A stretch of 64,000 bases of DNA from Cribrihabitans_A pelagius (lineage in GTDB: Bacteria > Pseudomonadota > Alphaproteobacteria > Rhodobacterales > Rhodobacteraceae): NCBI RefSeq assembly GCF_048820915.1, contig NZ_JBMERR010000001.1, positions 1 to 64,000 on the forward strand, written 5' to 3'. Positions 7,731 through 17,992 of the stretch are shown here, in pieces (the first letter of the stretch is position 1; every line of letters starts with the position of its first letter). A program made the position numbers and the translations under genes. The notes below the pieces were generated by a model, which was not told the DNA's origin, did no database searches, and saw only the letters and a list, made by a program, of their open reading frames with translations.

Positions 7731-8572
7731 TGCTGGGGCAGATCCGAGAGTGTGTAATCGCGCCGCGGCTTGGGCCTGGGCGCTTTGGGGTCAGCCGGTT
7801 TGGCCGGCTTCGGGTGCAGGATGTTGTTCACCCATTCCTGTGCCTCGGCGCAGCCGTCGCCCTTGGGCGGCGGGTTCTGGTCGGTGCAGCCGCGGGCCCC
7901 GCGCGGGCAGGCGAGCCGCACGTGGAAGTGGTAATGATGGCCGCCCAGGGGCCTGATCTTGCGCAGCCAGCGGCGGTTGCCCTTCGCGTCCTTGCACATC
8001 TGCACCTTGGCGCCAGGAAAGACGAAGATCCGCGCCACCCGCTTGTCCTTGGCGGCGGCTTTCAGGATTTCGTGATGGGCGCGGCTCCAGCTGCCGTTCA
8101 CAAAGGCGCCCCTGGCCCGGCGCATCGAGATCGAAGAGATCTTCTCGCGCGCGCTGCGGCTGAGATTGAGCCGGTCTGCCGGGCGCATCCAGATGTCGAT
8201 GTCGAGCCCGATCTGATGGCTGCGGTGCCCCGACAGCATCGGCCCGCCGCGCGGCTGGCTGATGTCGCCGATGTAGAGGCCTTTCCAGCCCGGCTGACGG
8301 GCTGCAACGCGGCTGAGGTCCTGGACGAAATCAACCGCCTCGGGGTGCCCCCAGTTGCGGTTGCGGCTGAGCCGCATGGCCTGCCAGGTGCGGCCGGTCT
8401 CGGGCAGTTGAACGGCTCCGGCGACGCAGCCCTTGCTGTAGAAACCAAACGGCGCCGGGCGGTGCGGCGAGGCCGCGGGCTTGGCGCCAAACAGCACCTT
8501 TGCCGGGGTTTGCGCCGCGGCCGGCGCTGCCAGGGCCGTGATCACAAGGAAGAGTGCAAGGAAATATTTCAA
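7703..8572 (-). CDS. mepA: Penicillin-insensitive murein endopeptidase MepA
   Basis: 289 residues with a signal peptide ending near AAAQ (20-21), so periplasmic. MepA cleaves D-Ala-mDAP cross-links in peptidoglycan. The LAS metallopeptidase motif SHQIGLDIDIW holds zinc ligands His119 and Asp126; GHHYHFHVRL (211-220) gives the remaining histidines. The start is TTG at 8570-8572, supported by GAAGGAG seven bases upstream; it overlaps the stop of the MFS gene as TTGA. A proline/lysine-rich tail follows the catalytic domain. Confidence 0.92.
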   Translation of the reverse strand: MKYFLALFLVITALAAPAAAQTPAKVLFGAKPAASPHRPAPFGFYSKGCVAGAVQLPETGRTWQAMRLSRNRNWGHPEAVDFVQDLSRVAARQPGWKGLYIGDISQPRGGPMLSGHRSHQIGLDIDIWMRPADRLNLSRSAREKISSISMRRARGAFVNGSWSRAHHEILKAAAKDKRVARIFVFPGAKVQMCKDAKGNRRWLRKIRPLGGHHYHFHVRLACPRGARGCTDQNPPPKGDGCAEAQEWVNNILHPKPAKPADPKAPRPKPRRDYTLSDLPQQCAAVLHAN

Positions 8573-9933
8573 CGCTGGTCTCCTTCAGCTTGAACCCAGT
8601 ACAACAAAATGAGCCCCAGCAGGAACAGCCCGATCACCGGGGTGATCCCCAGCCGCGCGCTGCCGGTAAGCGTGGTGGCGGCGCCAATCAGCGCGGGCGC
8701 CAGGAAGGCGGTGGCGCGGCCCGAGAGCCCGTAGAGGCCGAAGCTTTCGGTCGCGGTCCCGGGGCCGGTGTGGCGTACCATCAGGGTGCGGCTCGCTGCT
8801 TGCAGGATGCCGCCGAAACCGCCGATCAGCACGCCGCAGCCAAAGAAGATGGCATCCGGCAGGCGCGAGCCCTCGGGCAGGAGCACGCCGAAGAGCTGGG
8901 TGCGCGACATGTTCACGATGGTGAGGCAGACCAGCGCCAGCACCAGGATCGAAATGATGATCACCGGTTTCGGCCCGAAGCGGCGGTCCGCCCTGCCGCC
9001 GAGCCAGCAGAACACCGTCGCGGCAAGCGCGGCGACGATTCCGAAGACACCGATCATGGTGAGCTCCCAGCCCAGCACCAGCTTGGCATAGACGCCGCCA
9101 AAACCGTAAAGCCCGTTCAGTGCGTCGCGGTAGAGCATCGAGGAGCCAAGATAGCTGGCCAGGCTCCCCCGCTGGCGCAGGCCTTTGACCAGCCGCACGA
9201 CCCGGTGCCAGGCCTCGCCCAGGCGGGCGCGGCGGCCGGTGGCGTCCTGGTCCCGCACCCAGAGCGCGTAAGGGATCATGAAAACGGCAAACCACAGCGC
9301 GGTGAACGGCCCCACGGCACGGGTGCCCTCGCGCGCCCCGCCGTCGAGGCCAAAGGCAGGGGTGAGCCCGATCAGGGTTCTGCCGTTCGACTGCTCGACA
9401 AACAGCAGGAGCATGATGAACAGAGCCGTCACCCCGCCGAGGTAGCCGAACGCGAAGCCCGAGCCGGAGACACGGCCCGCATCCTCGCGCCCCGTGAGCG
9501 AGGGCAGCTGCGCGTTCACGAAGATCAGCGCGAACTCGGCGCCGATGAAGCCGAGCCCGAAGCTCAACAGCATCCACCACAGGTTGCTGCCGCCCGGGTC
9601 CATGAACCACAGTCCCGCAGCCCCCACCACATACATCAGCGAGAACACCGCGATCCACGGCCGCCGCCGCCCGCTGATGTCGGCCATCGCGCCGAGCAAA
9701 GGCGCGCCGAAGCCGATGATCAGCCCGGTCACGGTCAGGCACATCGACCACAGCGTCTGCGCCTCGGCGCGCGCGGTGGGATCATTGAGGCCCAGGCCCA
9801 GGAAATGCTCCGCCGCCACCGCGGCAAAGAAGGGGCCGAAGATGAAGGTGACAAGCAGGGTGTGATAGGGCTGGCTGGCCCAGTCGAAGAACCACCAGCC
9901 CCAGATGCGCTGGCGCCGCGATACCTGCCGCAT
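8569..9933 (-). CDS. MFS transporter, UMF1 (Atg22-like) family
   Basis: About 454 residues with roughly twelve membrane segments. The N-terminal RRQRIWGWWFFDWASQPYHT and GAPLLGAMADISGRRRPW are typical of the UMF1/Atg22-like branch; yeast Atg22 exports amino acids from the vacuole. The bacterial substrate is unknown. I start at the ATG at 9933; a GTG at 9960 would add nine residues. The gene overlaps mepA by four bases, so MFS-mepA-esterase form one transcription unit. Confidence 0.85.
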   Translation of the reverse strand: MRQVSRRQRIWGWWFFDWASQPYHTLLVTFIFGPFFAAVAAEHFLGLGLNDPTARAEAQTLWSMCLTVTGLIIGFGAPLLGAMADISGRRRPWIAVFSLMYVVGAAGLWFMDPGGSNLWWMLLSFGLGFIGAEFALIFVNAQLPSLTGREDAGRVSGSGFAFGYLGGVTALFIMLLLFVEQSNGRTLIGLTPAFGLDGGAREGTRAVGPFTALWFAVFMIPYALWVRDQDATGRRARLGEAWHRVVRLVKGLRQRGSLASYLGSSMLYRDALNGLYGFGGVYAKLVLGWELTMIGVFGIVAALAATVFCWLGGRADRRFGPKPVIIISILVLALVCLTIVNMSRTQLFGVLLPEGSRLPDAIFFGCGVLIGGFGGILQAASRTLMVRHTGPGTATESFGLYGLSGRATAFLAPALIGAATTLTGSARLGITPVIGLFLLGLILLYWVQAEGDQR

Positions 9934-10018
9934 GGCCGCCCCCGTGGTAATCTGCTGCACGCCTGCCTCGCCCGTGTCACGTATTGCTTGAGGTCAGGTA
10001 TGACAGGCGCGCGGGCGG

Positions 10019-10567
10019 CTAGGCAACCCCGTCCTGCATCGGCGGCCAGGGACGGCCGCCATCCGCTTGGCACCAGTCGGCGATCCAGCCGGGCATTTCG
10101 GGGGAAGCGTTCTCGTCCCGGCCCAGGGCTGCGAGCACCCGCTCGGGCGGCACGATGCCGCTGCGGTCGGTGACCGCGGTGCGCAGCATCACGTGGCTGG
10201 CGCATTCGCCGTTTGTCTTCCACATCGACTGCTCCAGGTAGATGAAACGGTCGTCCCAGGCGACCGCGCGGGTCTTCATCTCGAAGCGCTCAAACGCGCG
10301 GATGCGGCGGCGGAAGCGGACAGAGGTGCCCGCGACAGTGAGCCCCCAGCGTTTGTCCCTCAAGACGCCGATCAGACCGACGCGCCGGGCCAGCATGGTG
10401 CGGCCGAGGTCATAGAGCGTCATTGCGCGGCCGTTGTTCAGCTCCATCCAGATGTCGATGTCCCAGGGCCAGCAGATGTGGCGCGAGACATGCGTCTCGG
10501 TCAGCTCCAGCGGCGCCATGCGGCCGGCCAGGGCCAGGTCTTTCAGCAGTCGGACAATCGGGAACAT
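10019..10567 (-). CDS. Acyl-CoA thioesterase, hot-dog fold
   Basis: 182 residues resembling the THEM6/4-hydroxybenzoyl-CoA-type thioesterases. The WPWDIDIWMELNNGRAMTLYDLGR segment (about 33-56) fits the family's WP-D-D-HMNN-Y region, with Asn44/45 near the active site. It would hydrolyse acyl-CoA thioesters; chain preference is unknown. It is divergent from the plus-strand yggT. Confidence 0.75.
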   Translation of the reverse strand: MFPIVRLLKDLALAGRMAPLELTETHVSRHICWPWDIDIWMELNNGRAMTLYDLGRTMLARRVGLIGVLRDKRWGLTVAGTSVRFRRRIRAFERFEMKTRAVAWDDRFIYLEQSMWKTNGECASHVMLRTAVTDRSGIVPPERVLAALGRDENASPEMPGWIADWCQADGGRPWPPMQDGVA

Positions 10568-10699
10568 TTCGGCAGCCTCCTTGCGCGTTGTGCCCGTGAT
10601 GCCACCCGTTTACAGCGCGTCAACTGCAACCTTGCGGAAGCCTTGCCTATTTCCATGCGGCTGCTTACCTGTGTGGCTGTTCGAAGAAGGGAAATAGAG

Positions 10700-10987
10700 A
10701 TGGTCTCGCTGTTCCAAATCCTGATGCTGATCCTGGATATCGTCTGGTTCTTCATCATCGCCCATGTGATCATGAGCTGGCTGATCAACTTCCAGGTGCT
10801 GAACCTGCACCAGCAGTTCGTCGGGCAGATCTGGTATGGGCTCAACCGGATTCTGGAGCCGCTCTATGCCCCGGTGCGGCGCCTGATGCCCAACATGGGC
10901 GGCATCGACCTTGCTCCGCTGGTGGTGCTGGTGGCGGTCTATGCGCTGCGCATCGTGCTGGTGAACAACGTCTCGGCCTTCTACTGA
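10700..10987 (+). CDS. YggT family membrane protein
   Basis: 95 residues with two hydrophobic segments, about 4-30 and 71-92, joined by the family motif NRILEPLYAPVRRLMPNMGGIDLAP. YggT proteins are small membrane proteins linked to cell-envelope or division functions in some bacteria; the molecular role is not established. The ATG at 10700 follows GAAGGGAA. The much longer upstream open frame is a shadow of the thioesterase gene. Confidence 0.88.
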   Translation: MVSLFQILMLILDIVWFFIIAHVIMSWLINFQVLNLHQQFVGQIWYGLNRILEPLYAPVRRLMPNMGGIDLAPLVVLVAVYALRIVLVNNVSAFY

Positions 10988-11158
10988 CCGGGGCTATTGC
11001 CCGGCCATATAGGCCGGGCTGTGCCCGCGCCGTGAAGGGCGGGTGAAAATGCCTGCCTGCCGCCGGGGGATTTCCGCCCGGCCCCTTGCCGCCTGCGGCA
11101 AGCTGTGGGAATGTGCGCGCCACATCGAGCAGACATCATCCGCGAGGCCCTCCGCCCC

Positions 11159-13240
11159 ATGACGGACACCATCTCGGCCCCGATGACGGACATGGCAAAC
11201 CCGTCAGGCGCCCTTCCGCTATTGCGCGACATCTTCGGCTACGACGCCTTCCGCCCCGGGCAGGAGGAGATCGTGAACGCCGTGACCGCCGGGGAAAACG
11301 TGCTGGCGATCATGCCCACCGGCGGCGGCAAGTCGCTGTGCTTCCAGCTGCCGGCACTGCTGCGCGAGGGGGTCACGGTGGTGATTTCGCCGCTGATTGC
11401 GCTGATGCGCGATCAGGTGCGCGCCTTGCAGGAGGCAGGCGTCACCGCGGGCGCGCTCACCTCCGGCAACACCGAGGAGGAGACCGAAGCGGTCTGGGCC
11501 GCGATCGAGGCGGGCGAGCTGAAGCTGCTTTACATGGCGCCGGAGCGGCTCGCCTCGGGTGCGGCGATGGGCATGCTGCGCCGGATCGGCGTCAGCCTCA
11601 TTGCGGTGGATGAAGCGCATTGCGTCAGCCAATGGGGCCATGACTTCCGCCCCGACTACCTGCGCATTGGCGAGCTGCGGCACAGCCTGGACGTGCCGCT
11701 GGCGGCCTTCACCGCCACCGCCGATCAGGAAACCCGCGAGGAGATCGTCCAGAAGCTGTTCGACGGCAGCGCCCCGCGCAGCTTCCTGCGCGGCTTCGAC
11801 CGGCCCAATATCCACCTCGCCTTTGCCGCCAAGGACAGCCCGCGCCAGCAGATCCTCGATTTCGCGGACGCGCGGCGCGGCCAGTCCGGCATCGTCTATT
11901 GCGGCACCCGCGCCAAGACCGAGGATATCGCCCGTGCGCTGGAAGCCTCCGGCCATGTTGCGTGTTTCTATCACGGCGGCATGGAGGCCGAGGACCGCCG
12001 CATCGTCGAGACCCGCTTTGCCCGCGAGGACGGGCTGATCGTGGTCGCCACCGTGGCCTTTGGCATGGGCATCGACAAGCCCGACATCCGCTGGGTCGCC
12101 CACGCCGACCTGCCGAAGAGCATCGAGGCCTACTACCAGGAAATCGGCCGCGCCGGCCGCGATGGCGCCCCGGCTGAAACCCTCACCCTGTTCGGCTCCG
12201 ACGACATCCGCCTGCGCCGCTCGCAGATCGACGAAGGGCTGGCGCCGCCGGAACGCCGCGCCGCCGATCACGGCCGGCTGAACGCGCTGCTGGGTCTGGC
12301 CGAGGCGCTGCGCTGCCGCCGCCAGAAGCTGCTGGCCTATTTTGGCGAAACCGCCGAGCCCTGCGGCAACTGCGATCTGTGTGACCGGCCTGCCGATATT
12401 TTCGACGGGACAACTGCGGTGCGCAAGGCGCTGTCGGCGATCCTGCGCACCCAGGAGACCTATGGCTCGGGGCATCTGATCGACATCCTGACCGGGACCG
12501 AAACCGACCGCATCCGCGCCAAGCGCCATGACCAGCTGTCGGTCTATGCCTGCGGCAAAGAATACAGCAAGCGCCAGTGGCAGGCAGTGTTCCGGCAGAT
12601 GATGGGCCACGACCTGGTGCGCCCCGACCCGGAACGCCACGGCGCGCTGAGGATGACCGAAGCGGCACTGCCGATCCTGCGCGGCGAAGCGGGGATCGAG
12701 CTGCGCAAGGACACCATCAAATCGGCCGAACGCCGCCCGGCAGTAAAGGCGCTGGTCTCGGAGGAAGACGCACCGCTGTTGTCGGCACTGAAGGCCAAGC
12801 GGCGGGCGCTGGCGGAGGCGCAGAAAGTGCCGGCCTACGTGATCTTCCCCGACCGCACTCTGATCGAGATGGCCGAACGCCGCCCGGAAACGCTGGACCA
12901 GATGGCAAGGATCAGCGGTGTGGGCGCCAAAAAGCTGGAGCGTTATGGCGATGATTTCCTGTCGGTGATCACGGGGGCTGCCGAACAGCTGCACCCGGCG
13001 CGGCGCAAGCTGGCGGCCAGCGGCGCGGGTTCCACCTATGATGCGCTGCTGGAAGCGCAAGCCCAGCTGGCGCGCGGCGACTGCGGCACGCTGAAGCCGC
13101 TCAGCTGCTCCGCCTCGCAGCTGGCGCAGGTGGCACAGATGCGCAGCAGCGACGAGGCGGGCCTACTGCGGCTGCTGGGGGAGCGCCGCGCGGAACGTTT
13201 CGCTGCGGCGTTTCTGGACGTCTTGCGCGGCGCAGGCTAG
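11159..13240 (+). CDS. recQ: ATP-dependent DNA helicase RecQ
   Basis: About 693 residues. Walker A PTGGGKS at 53-59, DEAH box at 151-154, SQWGHDFR at 157-164, and motif VI QEIGRAGRDG near 327-336. The RecQ zinc-binding cysteines are at 386, 402, 405 and 408, followed by the winged-helix RQC domain and an HRDC domain at about 536-605 ending in GVGAKKLERYG. It unwinds DNA 3' to 5' in recombination and fork repair. I used the ATG at 11159; the earlier frame start at 11105 adds 18 residues without similarity. It is 61 bases upstream of yaaA in the same direction. Confidence 0.95.
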   Translation: MTDTISAPMTDMANPSGALPLLRDIFGYDAFRPGQEEIVNAVTAGENVLAIMPTGGGKSLCFQLPALLREGVTVVISPLIALMRDQVRALQEAGVTAGALTSGNTEEETEAVWAAIEAGELKLLYMAPERLASGAAMGMLRRIGVSLIAVDEAHCVSQWGHDFRPDYLRIGELRHSLDVPLAAFTATADQETREEIVQKLFDGSAPRSFLRGFDRPNIHLAFAAKDSPRQQILDFADARRGQSGIVYCGTRAKTEDIARALEASGHVACFYHGGMEAEDRRIVETRFAREDGLIVVATVAFGMGIDKPDIRWVAHADLPKSIEAYYQEIGRAGRDGAPAETLTLFGSDDIRLRRSQIDEGLAPPERRAADHGRLNALLGLAEALRCRRQKLLAYFGETAEPCGNCDLCDRPADIFDGTTAVRKALSAILRTQETYGSGHLIDILTGTETDRIRAKRHDQLSVYACGKEYSKRQWQAVFRQMMGHDLVRPDPERHGALRMTEAALPILRGEAGIELRKDTIKSAERRPAVKALVSEEDAPLLSALKAKRRALAEAQKVPAYVIFPDRTLIEMAERRPETLDQMARISGVGAKKLERYGDDFLSVITGAAEQLHPARRKLAASGAGSTYDALLEAQAQLARGDCGTLKPLSCSASQLAQVAQMRSSDEAGLLRLLGERRAERFAAAFLDVLRGAG

Positions 13241-13301
13241 GCCGCGCCCAGATCAAACCGGGCCCGTTTCGGACCGTGTGAAACCTATCGAGGGAGCGGA
13301 A

Positions 13302-14066
13302 ATGCTGGTAGTGACCTCTCCGGCCAAGAAGCTGGACTGGACGGAACGGGACGCGGAGCTCACCTGGCCCGCCTTCCACGATGACGCGGTGGCACTGGCC
13401 GGGGTGGCGCGGGAGCTCACCGTGGCGGAGCTGATGAAGCTGATGAAGATCAGCGAGGATCTGGCCAAGCTGAACCATGACCGCTTCCGCGATTTCGCCG
13501 CGGACCCGGAGACGGCGGACCTGCGCCCGGCGGCGCTGGCCTTTGCGGGCGATACCTACCAGGGGCTGGAGGCGGGGTCGCTCGACGCGGAGGAGATGGC
13601 CTGGGCGCAGGACCACTACCGCATCCTGTCGGGACTTTACGGCCTGCTGCGGCCGCTCGACGCGCTGCAGCCCTACCGTCTGGAGATGGGCTCGCGGCTG
13701 AAGACAGCGCGCGGCCGGAACCTCTATGAATACTGGGGCAGCCGCATCGCGGAGGCGCTGAACGCTCAGGCCGCGGAGGTGCAGGCGGAAGTGCTGGTGA
13801 ACTGCGCCAGCCAGGAATATTTCGGCGCCGTGGACCTCAAGGCGCTGAGACCCGCAGTGGTGACGCCGGTCTTCATGGAAGACAAGAACGGCACCCCAAA
13901 GAAGGTGAGCTTCTACGCCAAACGCGCCCGCGGCGCGATGGCGCGTTACATCATCCAGCACCGCCTGCGCGACGCCGAAGCGCTGAAGGATTTCAGCGCG
14001 GGCGGCTACGCCTTTCAGCCCGCGCTCTCCACACCCGAAGCCCCAGTCTTCCTGCGCCGCGGCTGA
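13302..14066 (+). CDS. yaaA: Peroxide stress protein YaaA (DUF328)
   Basis: 254 residues of the YaaA/UPF0246 family. The start MLVVTSPAKKLDW and the internal SGLYGLLRPLDALQPYRLEM and NCASQEYF motifs are diagnostic. In E. coli YaaA lowers free intracellular iron during peroxide stress and has a DNA-binding fold. The ATG at 13302 has GAGGGAGCGG upstream. A REP-like repeat begins 10 bases after the stop and runs into the scaffold gap. Confidence 0.93.
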   Translation: MLVVTSPAKKLDWTERDAELTWPAFHDDAVALAGVARELTVAELMKLMKISEDLAKLNHDRFRDFAADPETADLRPAALAFAGDTYQGLEAGSLDAEEMAWAQDHYRILSGLYGLLRPLDALQPYRLEMGSRLKTARGRNLYEYWGSRIAEALNAQAAEVQAEVLVNCASQEYFGAVDLKALRPAVVTPVFMEDKNGTPKKVSFYAKRARGAMARYIIQHRLRDAEALKDFSAGGYAFQPALSTPEAPVFLRRG

Positions 14067-14076
14067 CAGCGAAGGG

Positions 14077-14153
14077 GCGGCTCCCGCCCGCCCCGCCGCA
14101 TTCAGAGAATGCACCGGTTCCGTTGGGCCTGGGGCCGCGCTGCGCGCGGCGCC
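14077..14153 (+). repeat. REP-like dispersed palindromic repeat, copy C
   Basis: Forward copy directly after yaaA: GGCTCCCGCCCG, hairpin GCATTC-AGA-GAATGC, TTGGGCC core, and the GC-rich palindrome GGCCGCGCTGCGCGCGGC. It ends at the N gap, so the copy may be incomplete. Confidence 0.75.
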
Positions 14154-14155
14154 AG

Positions 14156-14223
<68 letters not shown>

Positions 14224-15712
14224 GGCCGCACAAAGGCGCTCCGGCGCAGCCGGGGCACCTGCGGGCGCGGGAGGGTTCCGGCGGTTGAATGCGTCCGCGG
14301 CGGAGGCGGCAAGGAGGCGCGGCTGAGACCTGCGGGATGCAAGGTTTTGCCGAAAAGATACAGACAGCGGTGTCTGGCCGGCGCGTTGCAGCGAGACGCG
14401 AATTCCGCTGAGCATGGGCGGTTGCGCAAGCCGGGACCGTGCGCTTCGGCTTGCGCATTTGACAGGCGGGAGCTCCTGCAGGTGCGTCCGCCAACCTTGG
14501 GCAGCCTGAAGGCGACCGCCCGAAGCTTCGCTAAGTAAATGCTGTTCTGGCGGAGCGCATATGCCTTTGGGCAACCTTTGGCTGGCAGCCGTCTGTAGAT
14601 GTCTGTGGCATTCGTCTCGCGCTGAATTTCCGCATGCATGGCACCGGGCGCATCCTCCAGCGGGCAAGCGCGTTCTAGCAGCGGGGTCGACCCTGTTTGC
14701 CCGTCGCCTGTTTCGGGGTGTCGCCAGTTAAGTTTCAATTCCGTGCCCGCAAGTCCGCGGCATCAGTACCGGGGCAGAGGTGTGACAGCTGCGCCGTGCG
14801 GAAGCGGCGGCCGGGGCGGCGATGGTCATGGAGCCGTGCAGCCTCGCGCGCTGTGCCTTCCCGTTCCGGCGGCATGCGCGGCGCGGCTCAACGCGGCCGA
14901 AGCCCCTTGCGTGAAGCGCTCGGCGTGAAGTTCCCTTAGCGAAGCCTTTGGCGTGAAGCGTCTTTGAGAGCAGCAGTCCGGCAGCTGCCGGCTTGTCTCT
15001 GCGGGCAGCCGGTAAGAGGCCTGTTTCTGGCCGGCGCGGCCTCTGACCGGACTGGCCCCAGCACCGGGGCCTTCAGATGAAACCCGGCGGAGTGGGGGCG
15101 CTGTCCCCAAGGCGCTTTGCGGTTCAGACTGCAGTGCATAGCGTCGGCATGTTTGAGGGGGCAGGTGCGTCAGGCGCGCCGCCGCCCGGGGCGCGGGGCC
15201 GCCGCATGGCACAATGCCCCGAACCGACGGTGCAAATCCGTGTCGGCGCGCAGCGCGTGCCTGCCGCCGCCCGGACTGCAAAGGCCAGCCAGGCTGCGCC
15301 ACCGGCCCGCCGGTTTGCCGGAAGCCGGGCCAGCTTCGGCCTCGTTACTTTGCCGTGTACCGGGTGGAGAAAAGCCGGCTTTGGGTATGTGGCCGCACCA
15401 GGCGGTGCCATCGGCTGCATGCCGGTCCCGGCCGAACTGTACCGCAAGCCAGCGGCAGGCTGCTCTGCCCGCGGGTCCGAAGCCGCGCGGTGCCGACGGG
15501 TGAAATCGCACCCGCGCGGAGGGCGCGCGTATGCCCGGCGGCTTTGCGGCCGGGGTGCGGCCCGCCTGCTGCCAGTATCGCGGCACCGCGCGGGGGGCGG
15601 CAGGCCGCCTGGCGGCTGCGCCAAAGCCCGCGTCCCGGCTATGGGCCCGCCAACTGCTCCTGCTGCTCCGCCTTTTGTTCCCGTTGGCCCCCGTGCGGAC
15701 CCGGGGCTGCGG

Positions 15713-17992
15713 TCAGGAAGCCTGCGCCGCGGCCGGGTCTTCGGGAAAAGGTTGGCGGGTGTCCGGCGGGGCGTGGTTGCTGATCTGCTCGTGGATAAGC
15801 GCTTTGCGCAGCGGCTTGGTCAGGTAATGGTCGAGCCCGGCGGCCAGGATGCCTTCGGAATCGCCGGTCATCGCGTGCGCTGTCAGAGCGACGATCGGCA
15901 CATGGGCGCCGCTGCCAGCTTCGGCTTCGGCCTCCCGGATTTTCGCGGTGGCCTCCTTGCCGTCCATCACCGGCATGGAAATGTCCATGAACAAAAGGTC
16001 CGGCAGGAACTCGGACCAGGCAGAGACCGCCTCGATGCCGTTGTTGGCAAAGCGCAACTCGATGTCGAGATCCTTGACCATCTTGCGGAACACCAGCTGG
16101 TTGGTCTTGTTGTCCTCCGCCGCCAGCACCCGCATCCGGCGCAGCCCCGGGGCCGGGGCGGGCTTGGGCGGCGGCTTGGGCGCGGCGTGCGCGGCGCTGC
16201 CGGGGCCGGGCAGGGGCGGGTTGGGCGCGCCCGCGGCGGGCGCCGCCGGCGCGCCTGCGGTTTGCGGGCCGCCCAGCCGGGCCAGCTGGGAAAACAGATC
16301 CTCCCGCGGGACCGGGTTCTGCAGCACGCCCTGCACCAGCCCGCCAAGGGCCGCGTCGTGGGTGAGCTGCGGACTGGCGCTTTGCAAGAGCACCGGCACC
16401 TCGTGGAACGCGCCCTCCCGCAAAGCGCGCGCCAGCTGCACCCCGTCCAGCACGGGCGGGTTGTGGCCGCTGATCACCACATCGATGCTGCTGTCGATCC
16501 GCTCCAGTGCCTCGGCCGCGCTGCCGGCGGTGACAGCTTCGATTCCCAGCGTCAGCAGGTGTTTTTGCAGGATCTCGCAGTTCAGCGGCATATCGTCTGC
16601 GATCAGCACCCGGCGCAGGGTGGCGGGCAGCTGCGGCCGGGGCTTGCGGGCATCCTCAGCCAGCCGCAGCGGCAGGCGGAAGCCGAAACAGCTGCCGCGC
16701 CCTTCCTCGCTTTCGGCCCAGATCTCGCCGCCCATCAGCTCGATCAGCCGCTTGGAGATGGCAAGGCCAAGCCCGGTGCCCTCGAACTTGCGGTTGCGCT
16801 CGTCCTCGACTTGATTGAACTCGCCGAAGATATGACCGAGCTTTTCCGGAGGGATGCCGATACCGGTGTCCTCGATCGAGAAATGCACCGCGCATTGGTC
16901 ATCCCCGGGCGAGGAAATGCCGGTCACGCGCAGTGTGACATGGCCCTCCCGCGTGAACTTCACCGCATTGCCCGCCAGGTTGGTCAGGACCTGGCGGATG
17001 CGGCCCGGGTCGCCGACAAAGCGGGTCGGCATGAACAGGTCGTAGTCCACCAGCAGCGCCACGCCCTTGTCGCGGGCGGTGGGCTGCAGCAGCATCACCA
17101 CCTCGTGCAGGCTGCGTTCCAGGTCGAAAGGCTCAGGGTGCAGCTCCAGCTTGTCGGCTTCGATCTTGGAGTAGTCCAGAACGTCGTTGATGATCACCAG
17201 AAGCGCTTCGCCGGAGTTCTTGATGGTATTTGCATAAAGCCGCTGCTCGTCGCTCAGCTCGGTGTCGCTGAGCAGTTCGGCCATTCCGACCACGCCGTTC
17301 ATCGGGGTGCGGATCTCGTGGCTCATGTTGGCGAGGAAGGCGGATTTGGCGCGGTTTGCCGCCTCCGCCCGCTCGCGCGCGGCGCGCAGCTCCTCCTCGT
17401 AGCGGACGGAGGAGGTGATATCGAGCGCCAGGCTCACCATATCGCCGCCGTGGCCGCGCTGGTCGAGCAGGCGCAGGAAGCGGCCGTCCCACAGCTCCAG
17501 CACCACCGGATCGGGCGAGGGCGACAGCCAGCGTTCGTTCATCATCGCGCGCCAGGCTTCCGGGCTCATGTCGCCCGTGTTGATCAGCCCCTCGTCGGTG
17601 AGCAGCTGCAGGATGCGCACGTAAGAAACCCCGGGGGTGACCTCTTCCAGCCCGTCGAAGATATTGAGATAGGCGGTATTGGCGCCGATCAGCTTGCTGT
17701 CGGCGTCGAAGAAGGCAAAGCCGTCCTGGAAGGCTTGGATCGAGTGCCACAGCCGCCGCTCTGCCGTCTCGATCTTCTCGTTTGCGGTGTGGAGGTCGGA
17801 TTTGACCTTCTCGTTCTCGTCCCGGACGGTGGCAACTTCGGCCTGCTTCTGACCGATCTGTTTGGTCAGCGCCAGCGCGTGGCGGCCCAGCTTGCGGTTG
17901 GCGGCCGACAGCTCCGCCTGCTTGAGCTCAAGCAGGCGTTCCGCCGCCAGGCGGGCGCGCCGTTCCTCCGCTAACTTGCTGGCAAGGCTCAT
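15713..17992 (-). CDS. Hybrid sensor histidine kinase with two receiver domains
   Basis: 759 residues. A coiled coil (about 5-80) leads into a PAS-like domain (about 85-195). The HisKA dimerisation domain has His225 in ANMSHEIRTPMNG, and the ATPase domain has NLAGNAVKFT (338-347), DTGIGI (375-380) and GTGLGL (405-410). Receiver 1 (about 461-575) lacks its phosphoacceptor: the expected Asp is Gly509 in VVISGHNPP, and the conserved Lys is Asn559. Receiver 2 (about 620-745) is intact with Asp670 in LFMDISMP. A Pro/Ala-rich linker (578-616) separates them. No membrane segment is visible, so it is cytoplasmic. I start at MSLASKL; 77 upstream in-frame residues look non-coding. No partner regulator is adjacent; the ligand is unknown. 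Confidence 0.9.
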   Translation of the reverse strand: MSLASKLAEERRARLAAERLLELKQAELSAANRKLGRHALALTKQIGQKQAEVATVRDENEKVKSDLHTANEKIETAERRLWHSIQAFQDGFAFFDADSKLIGANTAYLNIFDGLEEVTPGVSYVRILQLLTDEGLINTGDMSPEAWRAMMNERWLSPSPDPVVLELWDGRFLRLLDQRGHGGDMVSLALDITSSVRYEEELRAARERAEAANRAKSAFLANMSHEIRTPMNGVVGMAELLSDTELSDEQRLYANTIKNSGEALLVIINDVLDYSKIEADKLELHPEPFDLERSLHEVVMLLQPTARDKGVALLVDYDLFMPTRFVGDPGRIRQVLTNLAGNAVKFTREGHVTLRVTGISSPGDDQCAVHFSIEDTGIGIPPEKLGHIFGEFNQVEDERNRKFEGTGLGLAISKRLIELMGGEIWAESEEGRGSCFGFRLPLRLAEDARKPRPQLPATLRRVLIADDMPLNCEILQKHLLTLGIEAVTAGSAAEALERIDSSIDVVISGHNPPVLDGVQLARALREGAFHEVPVLLQSASPQLTHDAALGGLVQGVLQNPVPREDLFSQLARLGGPQTAGAPAAPAAGAPNPPLPGPGSAAHAAPKPPPKPAPAPGLRRMRVLAAEDNKTNQLVFRKMVKDLDIELRFANNGIEAVSAWSEFLPDLLFMDISMPVMDGKEATAKIREAEAEAGSGAHVPIVALTAHAMTGDSEGILAAGLDHYLTKPLRKALIHEQISNHAPPDTRQPFPEDPAAAQAS

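Noticed and set aside
15226..15246. Cobalamin riboswitch, from GACGGTGCAAATCCGTGTC
   Set aside because: The rest of the consensus, including the B12 box and its neighbours, is missing, and no cobalamin gene follows on either strand.
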